Of a stretch of DNA of 64,000 nt, positions 8,211 to 15,827 are shown piece by piece. The number at the start of each line of letters is the position of its first letter. Position 1 is the stretch's first letter. The translations under genes were made by a program, and so were the position numbers. Location: contig NZ_FOWX01000003.1 of the NCBI RefSeq assembly GCF_900115555.1, forward strand, positions 124,001-188,000. The letters are read 5' to 3'. The notes under the pieces are model-generated. The model was not told the DNA's origin and searched no databases. It saw nothing but the letters and a program-made list of their open reading frames with translations. Origin of the DNA: Pseudomonas borbori. Its GTDB lineage: Bacteria > Pseudomonadota > Gammaproteobacteria > Pseudomonadales > Pseudomonadaceae.

Positions 8211-9270
8211 TGATTTTTCCTTTTCGTACTTCGGTGAGCAAGCGGTCGCGCACAGCATCGCGGGAAAGATCGGCCATCTGGGCCAACGCCTCCCATGACG
8301 CGGGGTTGTGGCGCATGATGTAGGCGCGGTTCTCGGGGTAGCGTGCAGCGCGCCACTCCGAAATCAGCACGGTGATGAGGTGCCGTGTGGCCATGAGATC
8401 GGCGACGATCTCCTGCTCGATCTCGGTCAGCGGCAGCGTCGCGTGATAGGCGCCGATGAACTGCGCCGCACCCTCGAACGGATCGGCGCTGCCGGTCATA
8501 TGAAAGGCCGCCGCCGTCGCCACCTCACCGACCAGCGGCGCATGCAGCATGTCGCCGAAGTCGATGATCCCCACTATCCGTTCATGATCGTCGGGGGCGA
8601 CCAGCACGTTGTAGAGGTGGTAGTCGTTGTGGATGACCTGTGCCCTCACCGAGCCGAGACGCGGCAGGACATGCTCGTTGAAGCGCGTCATAAACAACTC
8701 GGCAAGTGCGCGACGCGGAGCGTCCAGGATGCAGTCGAGCTTGGCGGTCAGCCGGTGCGCTGCGGAAACGTTCCACAACAGATCGTGCGTCGCCGAAGGA
8801 TGGCTGAAATCGCGTAACGCCAGGTTCAATTCGGCAAGCACCGTTCCCATTGCCCGACGCTGCCCGGCAGTCCGCGGCGTCTCCTTGATCTGCACGCCGT
8901 CGAGATAGGTCAGCATCCGCACGCTGGTTTCAACCCCGTCGCCCAGTGCCACGCTGTCGCGCGTACGTCCACCGAGCGTCCGCACGACACGGGGCACCGG
9001 CAGGTCAGGCGATACGCGAGCCATGTGCTCGAGCGCCGCGATCTGGAAATCCACCACCGCAACCGGCTCGGATGGATTGCTGATCTTGAGCACGTAACGC
9101 GTGCCGTCGGCGGTCTCTATGCAGCAATTCTGGTCGCGCTCGCCCACCAGTGACTTGACGCTGCCGTCGATGCCGTAGAGACGACCGACCAGGGCCCGCA
9201 CCTCGTCCAGGGCAAGGCTGGGCACCGCCGTACTCAACGCCGCTGCCACAATCGGATGCTCCGACATCAT
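8194..9270 (-). CDS. APH-family small-molecule kinase (hydroxylysine kinase-like)
   Basis: A 358-residue aminoglycoside phosphotransferase/choline kinase-fold protein. The ATP lysine is in YVLKIS (Lys62), the catalytic loop is HNDYHLYN (Asp216) and the metal-binding Asp237 is in GIIDFGD. Homologues paired with class III phospholyases phosphorylate hydroxylysine or similar amino alcohols. An antibiotic-resistance role is unlikely in this catabolic context. Its ATG overlaps the TGA of the upstream HAD gene, and its 3' end overlaps the start of the PLP-enzyme gene by 17 bp, so the three proteins are translationally coupled. Confidence 0.82.
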   Translation of the reverse strand: MMSEHPIVAAALSTAVPSLALDEVRALVGRLYGIDGSVKSLVGERDQNCCIETADGTRYVLKISNPSEPVAVVDFQIAALEHMARVSPDLPVPRVVRTLGGRTRDSVALGDGVETSVRMLTYLDGVQIKETPRTAGQRRAMGTVLAELNLALRDFSHPSATHDLLWNVSAAHRLTAKLDCILDAPRRALAELFMTRFNEHVLPRLGSVRAQVIHNDYHLYNVLVAPDDHERIVGIIDFGDMLHAPLVGEVATAAAFHMTGSADPFEGAAQFIGAYHATLPLTEIEQEIVADLMATRHLITVLISEWRAARYPENRAYIMRHNPASWEALAQMADLSRDAVRDRLLTEVRKGKINEKHH

Positions 9271-9980
9271 GCGCCTCGTTTCATCGTTGCGGCCTGAGGC
9301 AGAAAGTCGAGCCCAAGCAAACCAGGCAGTTGGCGAATATCGGTCAGGCGGTTGACGCCATAACCCTCGAAACCTTCGAACGAGGGCTCGTGACCGCGAT
9401 CGATGAAGGCCTTGGCCATGAAGCCCAGGTCGTTCGCCGTCATGAGGTCGTAACGATAGCTCGACGAGACATGCATCATCTGCTCCGGCCCGCAGCCGAG
9501 TTGATCGAACATGTATTCGAACATCTGCGCCCGAGGTTTGTAGGCGCGGGCTTCCTCGGCGGTGTAGACCGCGTGGAAAGGTGCCTTGAGGTGGGCGACG
9601 CTATGGGGAATCAGATCGACCATGGAGTTCGACAGGATCACCAGCGGGACGTGCGGAGCGATCGCCTCGAGCACCTCGACTACATTCGGATGGGGCTGCC
9701 AGGTCGGGACGGCGGCGTAGAGTGCCTGGGCATCGGCTGGACGATATTCGACGCCGTGTGCCTTGCATGCCCGTTGAATGGCATTTTCAACAACATTAAA
9801 GAAAGGTTTCCACTCACCCAATACTTCATCGAGGCGGTAAAAGCCAAAACTGTCCAGAAAAGCCGGCATCCGATTAGTTGGAACACGATCTTCGAATAGT
9901 TTTTTGGCAGTCGGCCCCATTTCAAAGTTGATGAGCGTCCCGTAGCAATCGAAGCTGATGAATTTCGGTTTATATATCAT
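9267..9980 (-). CDS. Haloacid dehalogenase type II-like protein (HAD paralogue 2)
   Basis: A 237-residue HAD protein, first gene of the operon with the kinase, PLP enzyme and Lrp regulator. Motif I is SFDCYGTL with nucleophile Asp11 and Tyr in place of the phosphatase second Asp; motif II is ILSNSM; the lysine is in AYKPR; and motif IV is VSSSYRYDL. It is paralogous to 3240-3908. The start has a strong AGGAGAT ribosome binding site. Base composition drops between about 9780 and 9980, where AT-rich codons appear, unlike the rest of the gene. Module B lies 56 bp upstream. Function beyond the dehalogenase-type active site is unknown. Confidence 0.82.
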   Translation of the reverse strand: MIYKPKFISFDCYGTLINFEMGPTAKKLFEDRVPTNRMPAFLDSFGFYRLDEVLGEWKPFFNVVENAIQRACKAHGVEYRPADAQALYAAVPTWQPHPNVVEVLEAIAPHVPLVILSNSMVDLIPHSVAHLKAPFHAVYTAEEARAYKPRAQMFEYMFDQLGCGPEQMMHVSSSYRYDLMTANDLGFMAKAFIDRGHEPSFEGFEGYGVNRLTDIRQLPGLLGLDFLPQAATMKRGA

Positions 9981-10035
9981 TTGGTTGATCTCCTACAGGT
10001 TGACGACAACTGGATGTCAGGTGACGAACAAAGTG

Positions 10036-10134
10036 TATGGATATCAACGCGACGGAAATGCTTTATTGCCGCTGGGCTCAAGCGGTTTCCACTTCAATCT
10101 GGAGCATGCCTGGCATTTTCCGCGGAGGCCGTTG
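10036..10134 (-). repeat. Upstream module B, copy 1
   Basis: A roughly 99-bp segment closely similar to 14553-14650. Shared blocks include tatggatatca-cgcgacgg, tattgccgc and tggcattttccgcgg. It sits 56 bp upstream of the HAD-kinase-lyase operon; the other copy sits 131 bp upstream of the HcnABC-like operon. Same orientation in both, so a shared promoter or operator module is likely. Confidence 0.75.
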
Positions 10135-10839
10135 AGGCCGAACCTGTCGAGGCATGACCGCCCGATTTCCTGTTGTCGGGGTGTACGAGGTGTGACGCGC
10201 AGGGTGCGCCGTGCGCACCAGCACCCGGCTGTCAGTGGCGCACGGCCTGGGCGGCCCCGCCCCTTACACAACAGGCAGCCGCAGCCGCGTGAGCAATGAT
10301 TATTGCGCGACAGCATTTTCCCACTCAGATTGAGCGGCTAATTGAATGCACTGCCGATAGCCGGCGGCGGACCCGCAGGAAGTGTGCTAGTGGCCAGGGG
10401 GCTAGGAGCAAACTTGAGTTCGCTTTGCTCGGTTCAGAAAGCAGTAGATCCGCTAGAGAGTTGTCCGGCTATATGCAGTTGCCCAACGCAGCTGTAGCGC
10501 GCACCAGCAGTCCACAGCACTATCATGATTCATATGCACACTTATTCGTGGCTCAACACCGGTATATATGGAGAGAGTGATTCATTACCTTCTCCAGTGC
10601 TTGCCCGATGCATTCGACAACAAAGGCGTGCCCGATTGAAAATTCGAGAAAGTTTCAATCGGGCATTTTGCACTGTTCGTGCAGTACAGAAAACCCCCTG
10701 AAAACCATGCCCTTTTTTGGATGAGGCATAGGGAGCGGTATATAGCTGCCTATGCGCATCGGTGTCGAGGATGGACAACCACAGTCAACGAATAGGCTGA
10801 CGCTCGCCTCGGCACGACGGCGCTCTATGGCTACATGGA
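10135..10839. other. Non-coding stretch between HAD operon and cupin gene
   Basis: About 700 bp without a credible gene. It contains a REP-like segment at 10198-10260 (AGGGTGCGCCGTGCGCACC and an imperfect inverse), an AT-richer stretch near 10430-10620 and a strong hairpin at 10629-10669. The composition differs from the surrounding genes, so a decayed insertion is possible. Confidence 0.5.
10629..10669 (+). terminator. Perfect 13-bp hairpin with TTTT tail
   Basis: TGCCCGATTGAAA at 10629-10641 pairs perfectly with TTTCAATCGGGCA at 10653-10665 and is followed by TTTTG on the plus strand. There is no plus-strand gene upstream. It may serve the cupin operon in the minus direction (170 bp past its stop) despite a poor minus-strand T tract, or be a remnant. 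Confidence 0.55.
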
Positions 10840-11577
10840 TTACGCCGGCCGATAGGTCGCATAGACCTTGGCCACGTGCTCGCGGCTCTCCCAGCTGCAC
10901 TGCGCATGCTGTTCGATGATGAGGATGTCGCCGCGCGAGAAGGTGCCGCTGCGGCCCGCCTCATCGACGAAGGTCACGCTGCCTTCGAGCAGGTACATCA
11001 GTTCGCTGTGGGGGAAATACATCGCGCGGCGATGATAGGGCGTCGAGTCCCAGGTGCCGCAGGTGAATTCGCCGCTGGCCGAACGGTAGTCGGTGTAATT
11101 GCGGCAAACCGGCGCTGGCGTGAGCAGCAGTTCGGCCGCCGGCCCGCCCGACGACGCTCCCAGCGCCGGGTTCTGTTTGATCGGTACGATGGCGCGATCG
11201 CCCGGCTGGCTGGCGTGGTAGCGCATGAAGATGACCGATACCGGCCCATGCGCCGACCAGGAGAATGCGGTTCCGTGCTGGAGCAGCGCGCTGTTGCCCG
11301 GCGCCAGCGTCAGGCTGGAATCCTGCTGGGTCAGGGTCAGGCTGCCTTCGTTGACGATGATGAATTCATCCGCCGGCTGCGACTGCACCGCCCCACTGCC
11401 TGCCTCGAGCGCGATGGCGCCGGCCATTACGGCCGACTGTCCCCAGTCCAGGACACGGCGGTTGGACAGGAAACTGTCCTCTCCTACCGCAGTGGCCAGC
11501 GCGATGCCCTGGCTCTGGTCCTGGGCAAACTGGCGCAGATCGATGAAGGTGCGCGGGGCTTGCTGCAAATTCGACAT
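10840..11577 (-). CDS. Cupin-domain protein of the HcnABC-like operon
   Basis: A 245-residue protein with two cupin-like halves. The N-terminal half includes DEFIIVNEGSLTL and a GNSALLQHGTAF turn; the C-terminal half includes ELMYLLEGSVTF and GDILIIEQHAQC. It is related to EutQ/ureidoglycine-type (cupin_3) proteins. It follows the FAD subunit gene by 36 bp and is the last gene of the dehydrogenase operon. It might handle an unstable imine or keto product of the dehydrogenase, or sense it; both are inference. The start ATG at 11577 is the first in frame. Confidence 0.75.
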   Translation of the reverse strand: MSNLQQAPRTFIDLRQFAQDQSQGIALATAVGEDSFLSNRRVLDWGQSAVMAGAIALEAGSGAVQSQPADEFIIVNEGSLTLTQQDSSLTLAPGNSALLQHGTAFSWSAHGPVSVIFMRYHASQPGDRAIVPIKQNPALGASSGGPAAELLLTPAPVCRNYTDYRSASGEFTCGTWDSTPYHRRAMYFPHSELMYLLEGSVTFVDEAGRSGTFSRGDILIIEQHAQCSWESREHVAKVYATYRPA

Positions 11578-11613
11578 GGTTCGTTCTCGATTCGATGACG
11601 ATGAAAATGAAGG

Positions 11614-12759
11614 CTACGCCGGCTGCGCGGCAAGCTTGGCAAAACGTCCAATGTGGTAATGCTCGATCGGCGTGGTCGTGGCGCCGGTATGGATCAGTTC
11701 CGCCATCACGTCGCCCACGCCCGGGCCTAGCTGGAAGCCTTCGCCGGAGAAGCCGAACGCGTAGTACAGGCCGGGGACGCGCGCGCTCGGTCCCATGACC
11801 GGCCGGCTGTCTTCCATGTAACCCTCGATCCCGGACCAGACGCGAATGATGCTCAGGTGATTGAATGCCGGCATCACGCGCGGCGCATTCTTCAGCGTTA
11901 ACAGCGTTCTGCTCGGGTTCACGTAGGCCCGCCGATTATCCAAGTCCACCAGTTCATGGCCGCCGCCGCCAATGATGATGTTGCCGCGCGCAACCTGGCG
12001 GAAATAGACGGATTGCTCGGGCGCATCCGCCAGCGCGCCAGTGGTCGGCCCGATGGCGTAAGGTACCGGTTCGGTGACGCACATCTGCGGCGCTTTGGCG
12101 ATCATCGGCACCGGCTCGCCGAACTTGGCGCTGATGCGATTTCCCCAGGCGCCGGCGGTGATCAGCGCCACCGGCGCACGGAAGATCCGGCCATCGGCAG
12201 CCGTCACGCGGAAGTCCTCGCCCTCCTTTTCGACACGCACGATCTCGGTGTTCTCGAACACCTGCGCGCCTTCGCGCACCGCGGCACGGCCGATCGCCGG
12301 TGCTGCCAGACGGGGATTCGCATGCCCCTCGTAAGGGGCATAGCAACCCGCAGTGAGTTCCGGCCCCAGGTATGGAAAGCGTTCGTGCAGCGCATTCGCG
12401 CTCAGCATCTGCATGCCCAGGCCGAAGTCCTGCGCCTCCTGCGCATACTTTGCCATCCGTTCTTCGTGCGCCGGCGTGAAGCCGACGCGCAGCTGGCCGT
12501 TCAGCAAGAGCTCGACATCCTCGCCGAACAATTCCTTGAACTTCAGCCAGCTCTCGCGCGAGCGGTTCGACAGCGGCAGTTGCTCCACGGGGCGGCCCAT
12601 CCGGCGCGTGTTGCCGAAGTTGACGCCACTAGCCTGCTGGCCGATCAATCCCCGCTCAAGCAGGATCACCGACACCCCGCGCTTGCGCAAAAAGAAGGCC
12701 GTGGCAGCGCCCATGATGCCGCCGCCGACAATAACTACATCTGCTCTATGCGCATTCAT
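11614..12759 (-). CDS. HcnC/DAO-type FAD-dependent dehydrogenase, beta subunit
   Basis: A 381-residue DadA/sarcosine-oxidase-beta fold protein. The N-terminal VVIVGGGIMGAATAFFL is the FAD-binding GxGxxG. The stretch FGNTRRMGRPVEQLPLS corresponds to the equivalent motif in the two DadA-like proteins of this island, and GFSGEGFQLGPGVG is the C-terminal FAD contact. The ATG at 12759 overlaps the stop of the upstream HcnB-like gene (ATGA) and has a GGAGCAGGA box. With the two upstream genes it forms a three-subunit dehydrogenase like HcnABC, opine oxidases or the P. aeruginosa-type D-hydroxyproline dehydrogenase. It would oxidise a C-N bond of an amino acid. Confidence 0.85.
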   Translation of the reverse strand: MNAHRADVVIVGGGIMGAATAFFLRKRGVSVILLERGLIGQQASGVNFGNTRRMGRPVEQLPLSNRSRESWLKFKELFGEDVELLLNGQLRVGFTPAHEERMAKYAQEAQDFGLGMQMLSANALHERFPYLGPELTAGCYAPYEGHANPRLAAPAIGRAAVREGAQVFENTEIVRVEKEGEDFRVTAADGRIFRAPVALITAGAWGNRISAKFGEPVPMIAKAPQMCVTEPVPYAIGPTTGALADAPEQSVYFRQVARGNIIIGGGGHELVDLDNRRAYVNPSRTLLTLKNAPRVMPAFNHLSIIRVWSGIEGYMEDSRPVMGPSARVPGLYYAFGFSGEGFQLGPGVGDVMAELIHTGATTTPIEHYHIGRFAKLAAQPA

Positions 12760-14132
12760 TCCTGCTCCTCCCGCACCGCGATAGAGAGCGGTTTCACCGG
12801 CGCCTGTCCACGCAGGCGCCCTACCTGTTCCACCGGAACGCCCGCGGCGTGCGCGATGACTTCCGCCCCGGCGTGTCCGCAATAGCGTCCCTGGCAGCGG
12901 CCCATGCCGACGCGGCTGAAGGCCTTGGCGCGGTTCGCTTCCTGGGCACCCATTCCACACACCACATGGCGCAGTTCGCCGGCGGTGATCGCTTCGCAGC
13001 GACAGACAATGGCCTCATCCGGCAATTGCGCAGCCTGCTCTGCCGGCCACGGGAAGGCTTGCGCCAGTCCCTGGCGGAAACGTTCCATGCTCGCCTGCTC
13101 GGCACGCAGCCCCTGCAATTCCTCGTCCGACACCTTGAGCCGCAAATCCGTCAGCACGGCCATCGCAGCCAGGCGGCCGCCAATCTCGGCCGCGTCTGCG
13201 CCCAGCACGCGCATGCCGTCGCCGGCCAGATACACGCCTGGCACCGAGCTGCGCCCATCCTCATCCACCTCAGGCAGCCACTGGCGCGTCTCCTGTTCGA
13301 AGCGGAAGGCGCAGCGCGCCAGGTCGGCCAGTTGCGTCTCGGGGCGTAGGTGGTAACCCATCGCCACCGCATCGCACTGGAAGCTGCGCTCGTTGCCGCG
13401 GCTGTCGCGGATGAGCACACTCTGCACGCCGCTTTCCGACTCACCTTTGATTTCCACTGGCGTGATCCCGGTCAGCACCGGCACGCCGGCGCGTTTGATG
13501 CCGGCCACCAGGCCCAGACCATTGAGCAGCACCGAAGGCCGCGCCAGCAGTTTCGGCAATGCCATCACCCGGCGCATCAAGGGCGAGGTATCGAGCACCG
13601 CAGCAACGTTCGCGCCCGCCTTGATGTATTGCGAGGCAACCAGGTACAGCAACGGTCCGGTGCCAAGGAACACGATCTGACGGCCGATCGCGCAGGCCTG
13701 CGCCTTCAATGCGATCTGCGACGCACCCAGGCTGTAGGTGCCGGCATAGTGCCAGCCCTTGACCGGCATCAGGCGGTCGGTAGCGCCGGAACAGATGATC
13801 AGCGCGTCGTAGGGCATGGCCGATGAGACCTCGTTCCTGACGACATGCAGCTTGTTGTCGAAGATATTCCAGGCCAGCGTTTCGGGCAGGTAGTCGACCT
13901 TGTCGCGCAACGCGTCGAAGCTCTCGTGCAGCGACTGCGCGCGGCCGGCCTCGGTGCCGTACAGCTTGGCGTAGGGCCGTGTGAAGTTGTCCGGCTGGCG
14001 GCGGTAGATCTGGCCGCCGTCGCGGCGGTTTTCATCGATCACGGTCGGACGCAGGCCGGCAGCAACCAGGGTCTCGGCGCAGCGCACGCCTGACGGACCG
14101 GCACCGACGATGATTACGCGAGGTTGGGCCAT
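12756..14132 (-). CDS. HcnB-like FAD/[2Fe-2S] oxidoreductase, alpha subunit
   Basis: A 458-residue pyridine-nucleotide-disulfide-oxidoreductase-fold protein. VIIVGAGPSGVRCAETL gives the N-terminal FAD site, FLGTGPLLYLVASQ a second nucleotide fold and VYLAGDGMRVLGAD the C-terminal FAD contact. The last about 90 residues are BFD-like with the cysteines VCRCEAI and GRCQGRYCGH, which should bind a [2Fe-2S] cluster. The ATG at 14132 lies 19 bp inside the end of the ferredoxin-like gene, and the 3' end overlaps the FAD subunit gene by four bases. It passes electrons between the beta subunit FAD and the small subunit cluster, by analogy to HcnB. Confidence 0.88.
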   Translation of the reverse strand: MAQPRVIIVGAGPSGVRCAETLVAAGLRPTVIDENRRDGGQIYRRQPDNFTRPYAKLYGTEAGRAQSLHESFDALRDKVDYLPETLAWNIFDNKLHVVRNEVSSAMPYDALIICSGATDRLMPVKGWHYAGTYSLGASQIALKAQACAIGRQIVFLGTGPLLYLVASQYIKAGANVAAVLDTSPLMRRVMALPKLLARPSVLLNGLGLVAGIKRAGVPVLTGITPVEIKGESESGVQSVLIRDSRGNERSFQCDAVAMGYHLRPETQLADLARCAFRFEQETRQWLPEVDEDGRSSVPGVYLAGDGMRVLGADAAEIGGRLAAMAVLTDLRLKVSDEELQGLRAEQASMERFRQGLAQAFPWPAEQAAQLPDEAIVCRCEAITAGELRHVVCGMGAQEANRAKAFSRVGMGRCQGRYCGHAGAEVIAHAAGVPVEQVGRLRGQAPVKPLSIAVREEQE

Positions 14133-14422
14133 GTTGCCTCCGGCTGTCGTGTCACGATATGCATTCCTTCCCCTACTACGGTGGTGCAGGCACGCAAGCG
14201 CTCGCCGTCGGCGGTCCAAACCCAGCAATCCTGGCAGGCGCCCATCAGGCAGAAGCCGGCGCGCTTGCCGTCGTCGAATTCCGATTCGCGCAAGTGGCGC
14301 ACGTTGTTGAGCAGAGCGACCATCAGGGTGTCGCCGACAAGCGCTTCCACGGTGTGGCCGTCGATGACCAGACGCACCGGGATGCGGCTGGTTTCGGCCA
14401 GACGAGTGAAACGGTGGTTCAT
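14114..14422 (-). CDS. HcnA-like (2Fe-2S)-binding subunit
   Basis: A 102-residue small subunit with a plant-type ferredoxin fold. The ligand cysteines are in FCLMGACQDCWVW and LRACTT. The N-terminal NHRFTRLAETSRIPVRLVID recurs in the truncated open frame at 21068-21215. It is the first gene of the HcnA-HcnB-HcnC-cupin operon, with an AGGAG box nine bases upstream of the ATG. Module B lies 131 bp upstream. Confidence 0.88.
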   Translation of the reverse strand: MNHRFTRLAETSRIPVRLVIDGHTVEALVGDTLMVALLNNVRHLRESEFDDGKRAGFCLMGACQDCWVWTADGERLRACTTVVGEGMHIVTRQPEATWPNLA

Positions 14423-14552
14423 GCGGCTTCTCCTTTAATCAAGGGACGACTTCAACCTTTTTGCCGCTCATGTTTGTCCCCTTCAAAGGGCCTGAACGAA
14501 GGCTCCGGTAATGTCTGCCGATCTGTTGATGACAGCTTGATGAATACAATCT

Positions 14553-14650
14553 TATGGATATCAGCGCGACGGAGATGCTGTATTGCCGCGAGACTCAGCA
14601 GTTACTACTTGAATCTGCAGCAAGTCTGGCATTTTCCGCGGCGTCCGTTG
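14553..14650 (-). repeat. Upstream module B, copy 2
   Basis: Counterpart of 10036-10134, in the same orientation relative to its downstream minus-strand operon. The whole 14423-14819 gap (397 bp) contains no credible gene. Between the module and the start codon at 14422 there is a palindromic-looking ccttcaaagggcctgaacgaagg stretch of unclear role. Confidence 0.75.
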
Positions 14651-14819
14651 TTCGATAGAACTCGCTATGCCTGCGCAGCCTGGTCAAGCCTGGCTCGAGC
14701 GGCAGAAGCAAGGTTCCTTAGCCAGGGATTGGCCGCGTGCCACTGCTGCGCAAATGCCTGGATCGCGGGCAGGTGGAGCATGGACGCTCCCAACATGTCC
14801 AGGCCCTCCATGCGAACGC

Positions 14820-15791
14820 TTACTCGCCAGCGCTGTATACCTCGGCCAGGTCGCACAGATCCCAGTTGCCGCCGCTCAGCACCACGCAGACCTTTTCATC
14901 CGGCCGCACCTTGACCACGCCCGCCAGCAGAGCGCCGATGCCGATTGCGGCGGCGGGTTCGGCGATCAGTTTCGCGTCCTTGGCCAGGGCGCGCATGCCC
15001 TGGACGATATGCTCGTCCTCGACCAGGACGATCTCGTCCACGTAGCGCTCGATGATCGGGAAGGGGTTGCGCCCCGGCACGCTTAAGCGCAAGCCGTCGG
15101 CGATGGTGTTCAGCAACGGCAGCGAGGTGCGCTCCTTGTTCAAGCGGCTGTGATAGTACTTGGGCGTCAGCGCCGGCTCGGCACCGACCACCCGCACCGA
15201 CGGCTTGGTTTCCTTGATGGCCGTGGCGATGCCGGAAATCAGGCCGCCGCCGCCCATGGGGACGATGACGGTATCCACATCCGCCAGATCCTCGAGGATT
15301 TCCAAACCGATGGTCCCCTGGCCGGCCATCACCAGCGGGTCTTCGAAGGCATGCACGGGCACGTAGCCGTTTTCCTCGGCGATTTCGTACACCCTTTTCC
15401 AGCGCGCGGCGTTGTCGCCATCGAACAGGACCACCTCGGCACCGAGGGCTTGCGTATTGGCGATCTTGATCTTCGGGGTGGTCACCGGCAGCACCAGGAT
15501 GGCTTTCACGCCGAGCATGCGCGCGGCGTAGGCGAGCCCCTGGGCGTGATTGCCGGACGAGGTGGCGATGATGCCGTTGGCGATCTCCTCCCTGGGCAGC
15601 GAGAGCGTCTTGTTCAGCGCGCCGCGAATCTTGAACGCCCCGGTGATCTGCAGGGTTTCGGGCTTCAGATAGAGCTGACAACCCACGGCTTTCTCTATCT
15701 TCTCCGCGCGCAGTAGCGGCGTATGTTTGATATGGGGTTTCAGCCGCTCCTGGGCTTCCCGAATGTCCTGAATGGTTGGATGGTCGCGCAT
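14820..15791 (-). CDS. Threonine-dehydratase/serine-racemase-like PLP enzyme
   Basis: A 323-residue fold-type II PLP enzyme without an ACT regulatory domain, so a catabolic type. Lys54 in GAFKIRGA is the Schiff-base lysine; SSGNHAQG and the phosphate loop MGGGGLISG are present; SGGNWD lies near the C-terminus. It follows an ornithine-cyclodeaminase-like gene by 36 bp. The start has a strong AGGAGAGAGGA box. A pairing of these two families also occurs in hydroxyectoine use (EutB/EutC) and in the beta-hydroxyaspartate cycle (BhcB/BhcD). Likely a dehydratase or deaminase of a beta-hydroxy amino acid; the substrate is not readable. Confidence 0.83.
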   Translation of the reverse strand: MRDHPTIQDIREAQERLKPHIKHTPLLRAEKIEKAVGCQLYLKPETLQITGAFKIRGALNKTLSLPREEIANGIIATSSGNHAQGLAYAARMLGVKAILVLPVTTPKIKIANTQALGAEVVLFDGDNAARWKRVYEIAEENGYVPVHAFEDPLVMAGQGTIGLEILEDLADVDTVIVPMGGGGLISGIATAIKETKPSVRVVGAEPALTPKYYHSRLNKERTSLPLLNTIADGLRLSVPGRNPFPIIERYVDEIVLVEDEHIVQGMRALAKDAKLIAEPAAAIGIGALLAGVVKVRPDEKVCVVLSGGNWDLCDLAEVYSAGE

Positions 15792-15827
15792 ATGATGTCC
15801 TCTCTCCTATTACTGAAAAATCACGCT

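Noticed and set aside
8194-9270. Aminoglycoside resistance gene
   Set aside because: The fold is APH-like, but the gene is translationally coupled inside a catabolic operon with a phospholyase-type enzyme, which fits an amino-alcohol kinase.
10036-14650. Sigma-54 promoters in module B
   Set aside because: No GG-N10-GC core in either orientation that is kept in both copies.
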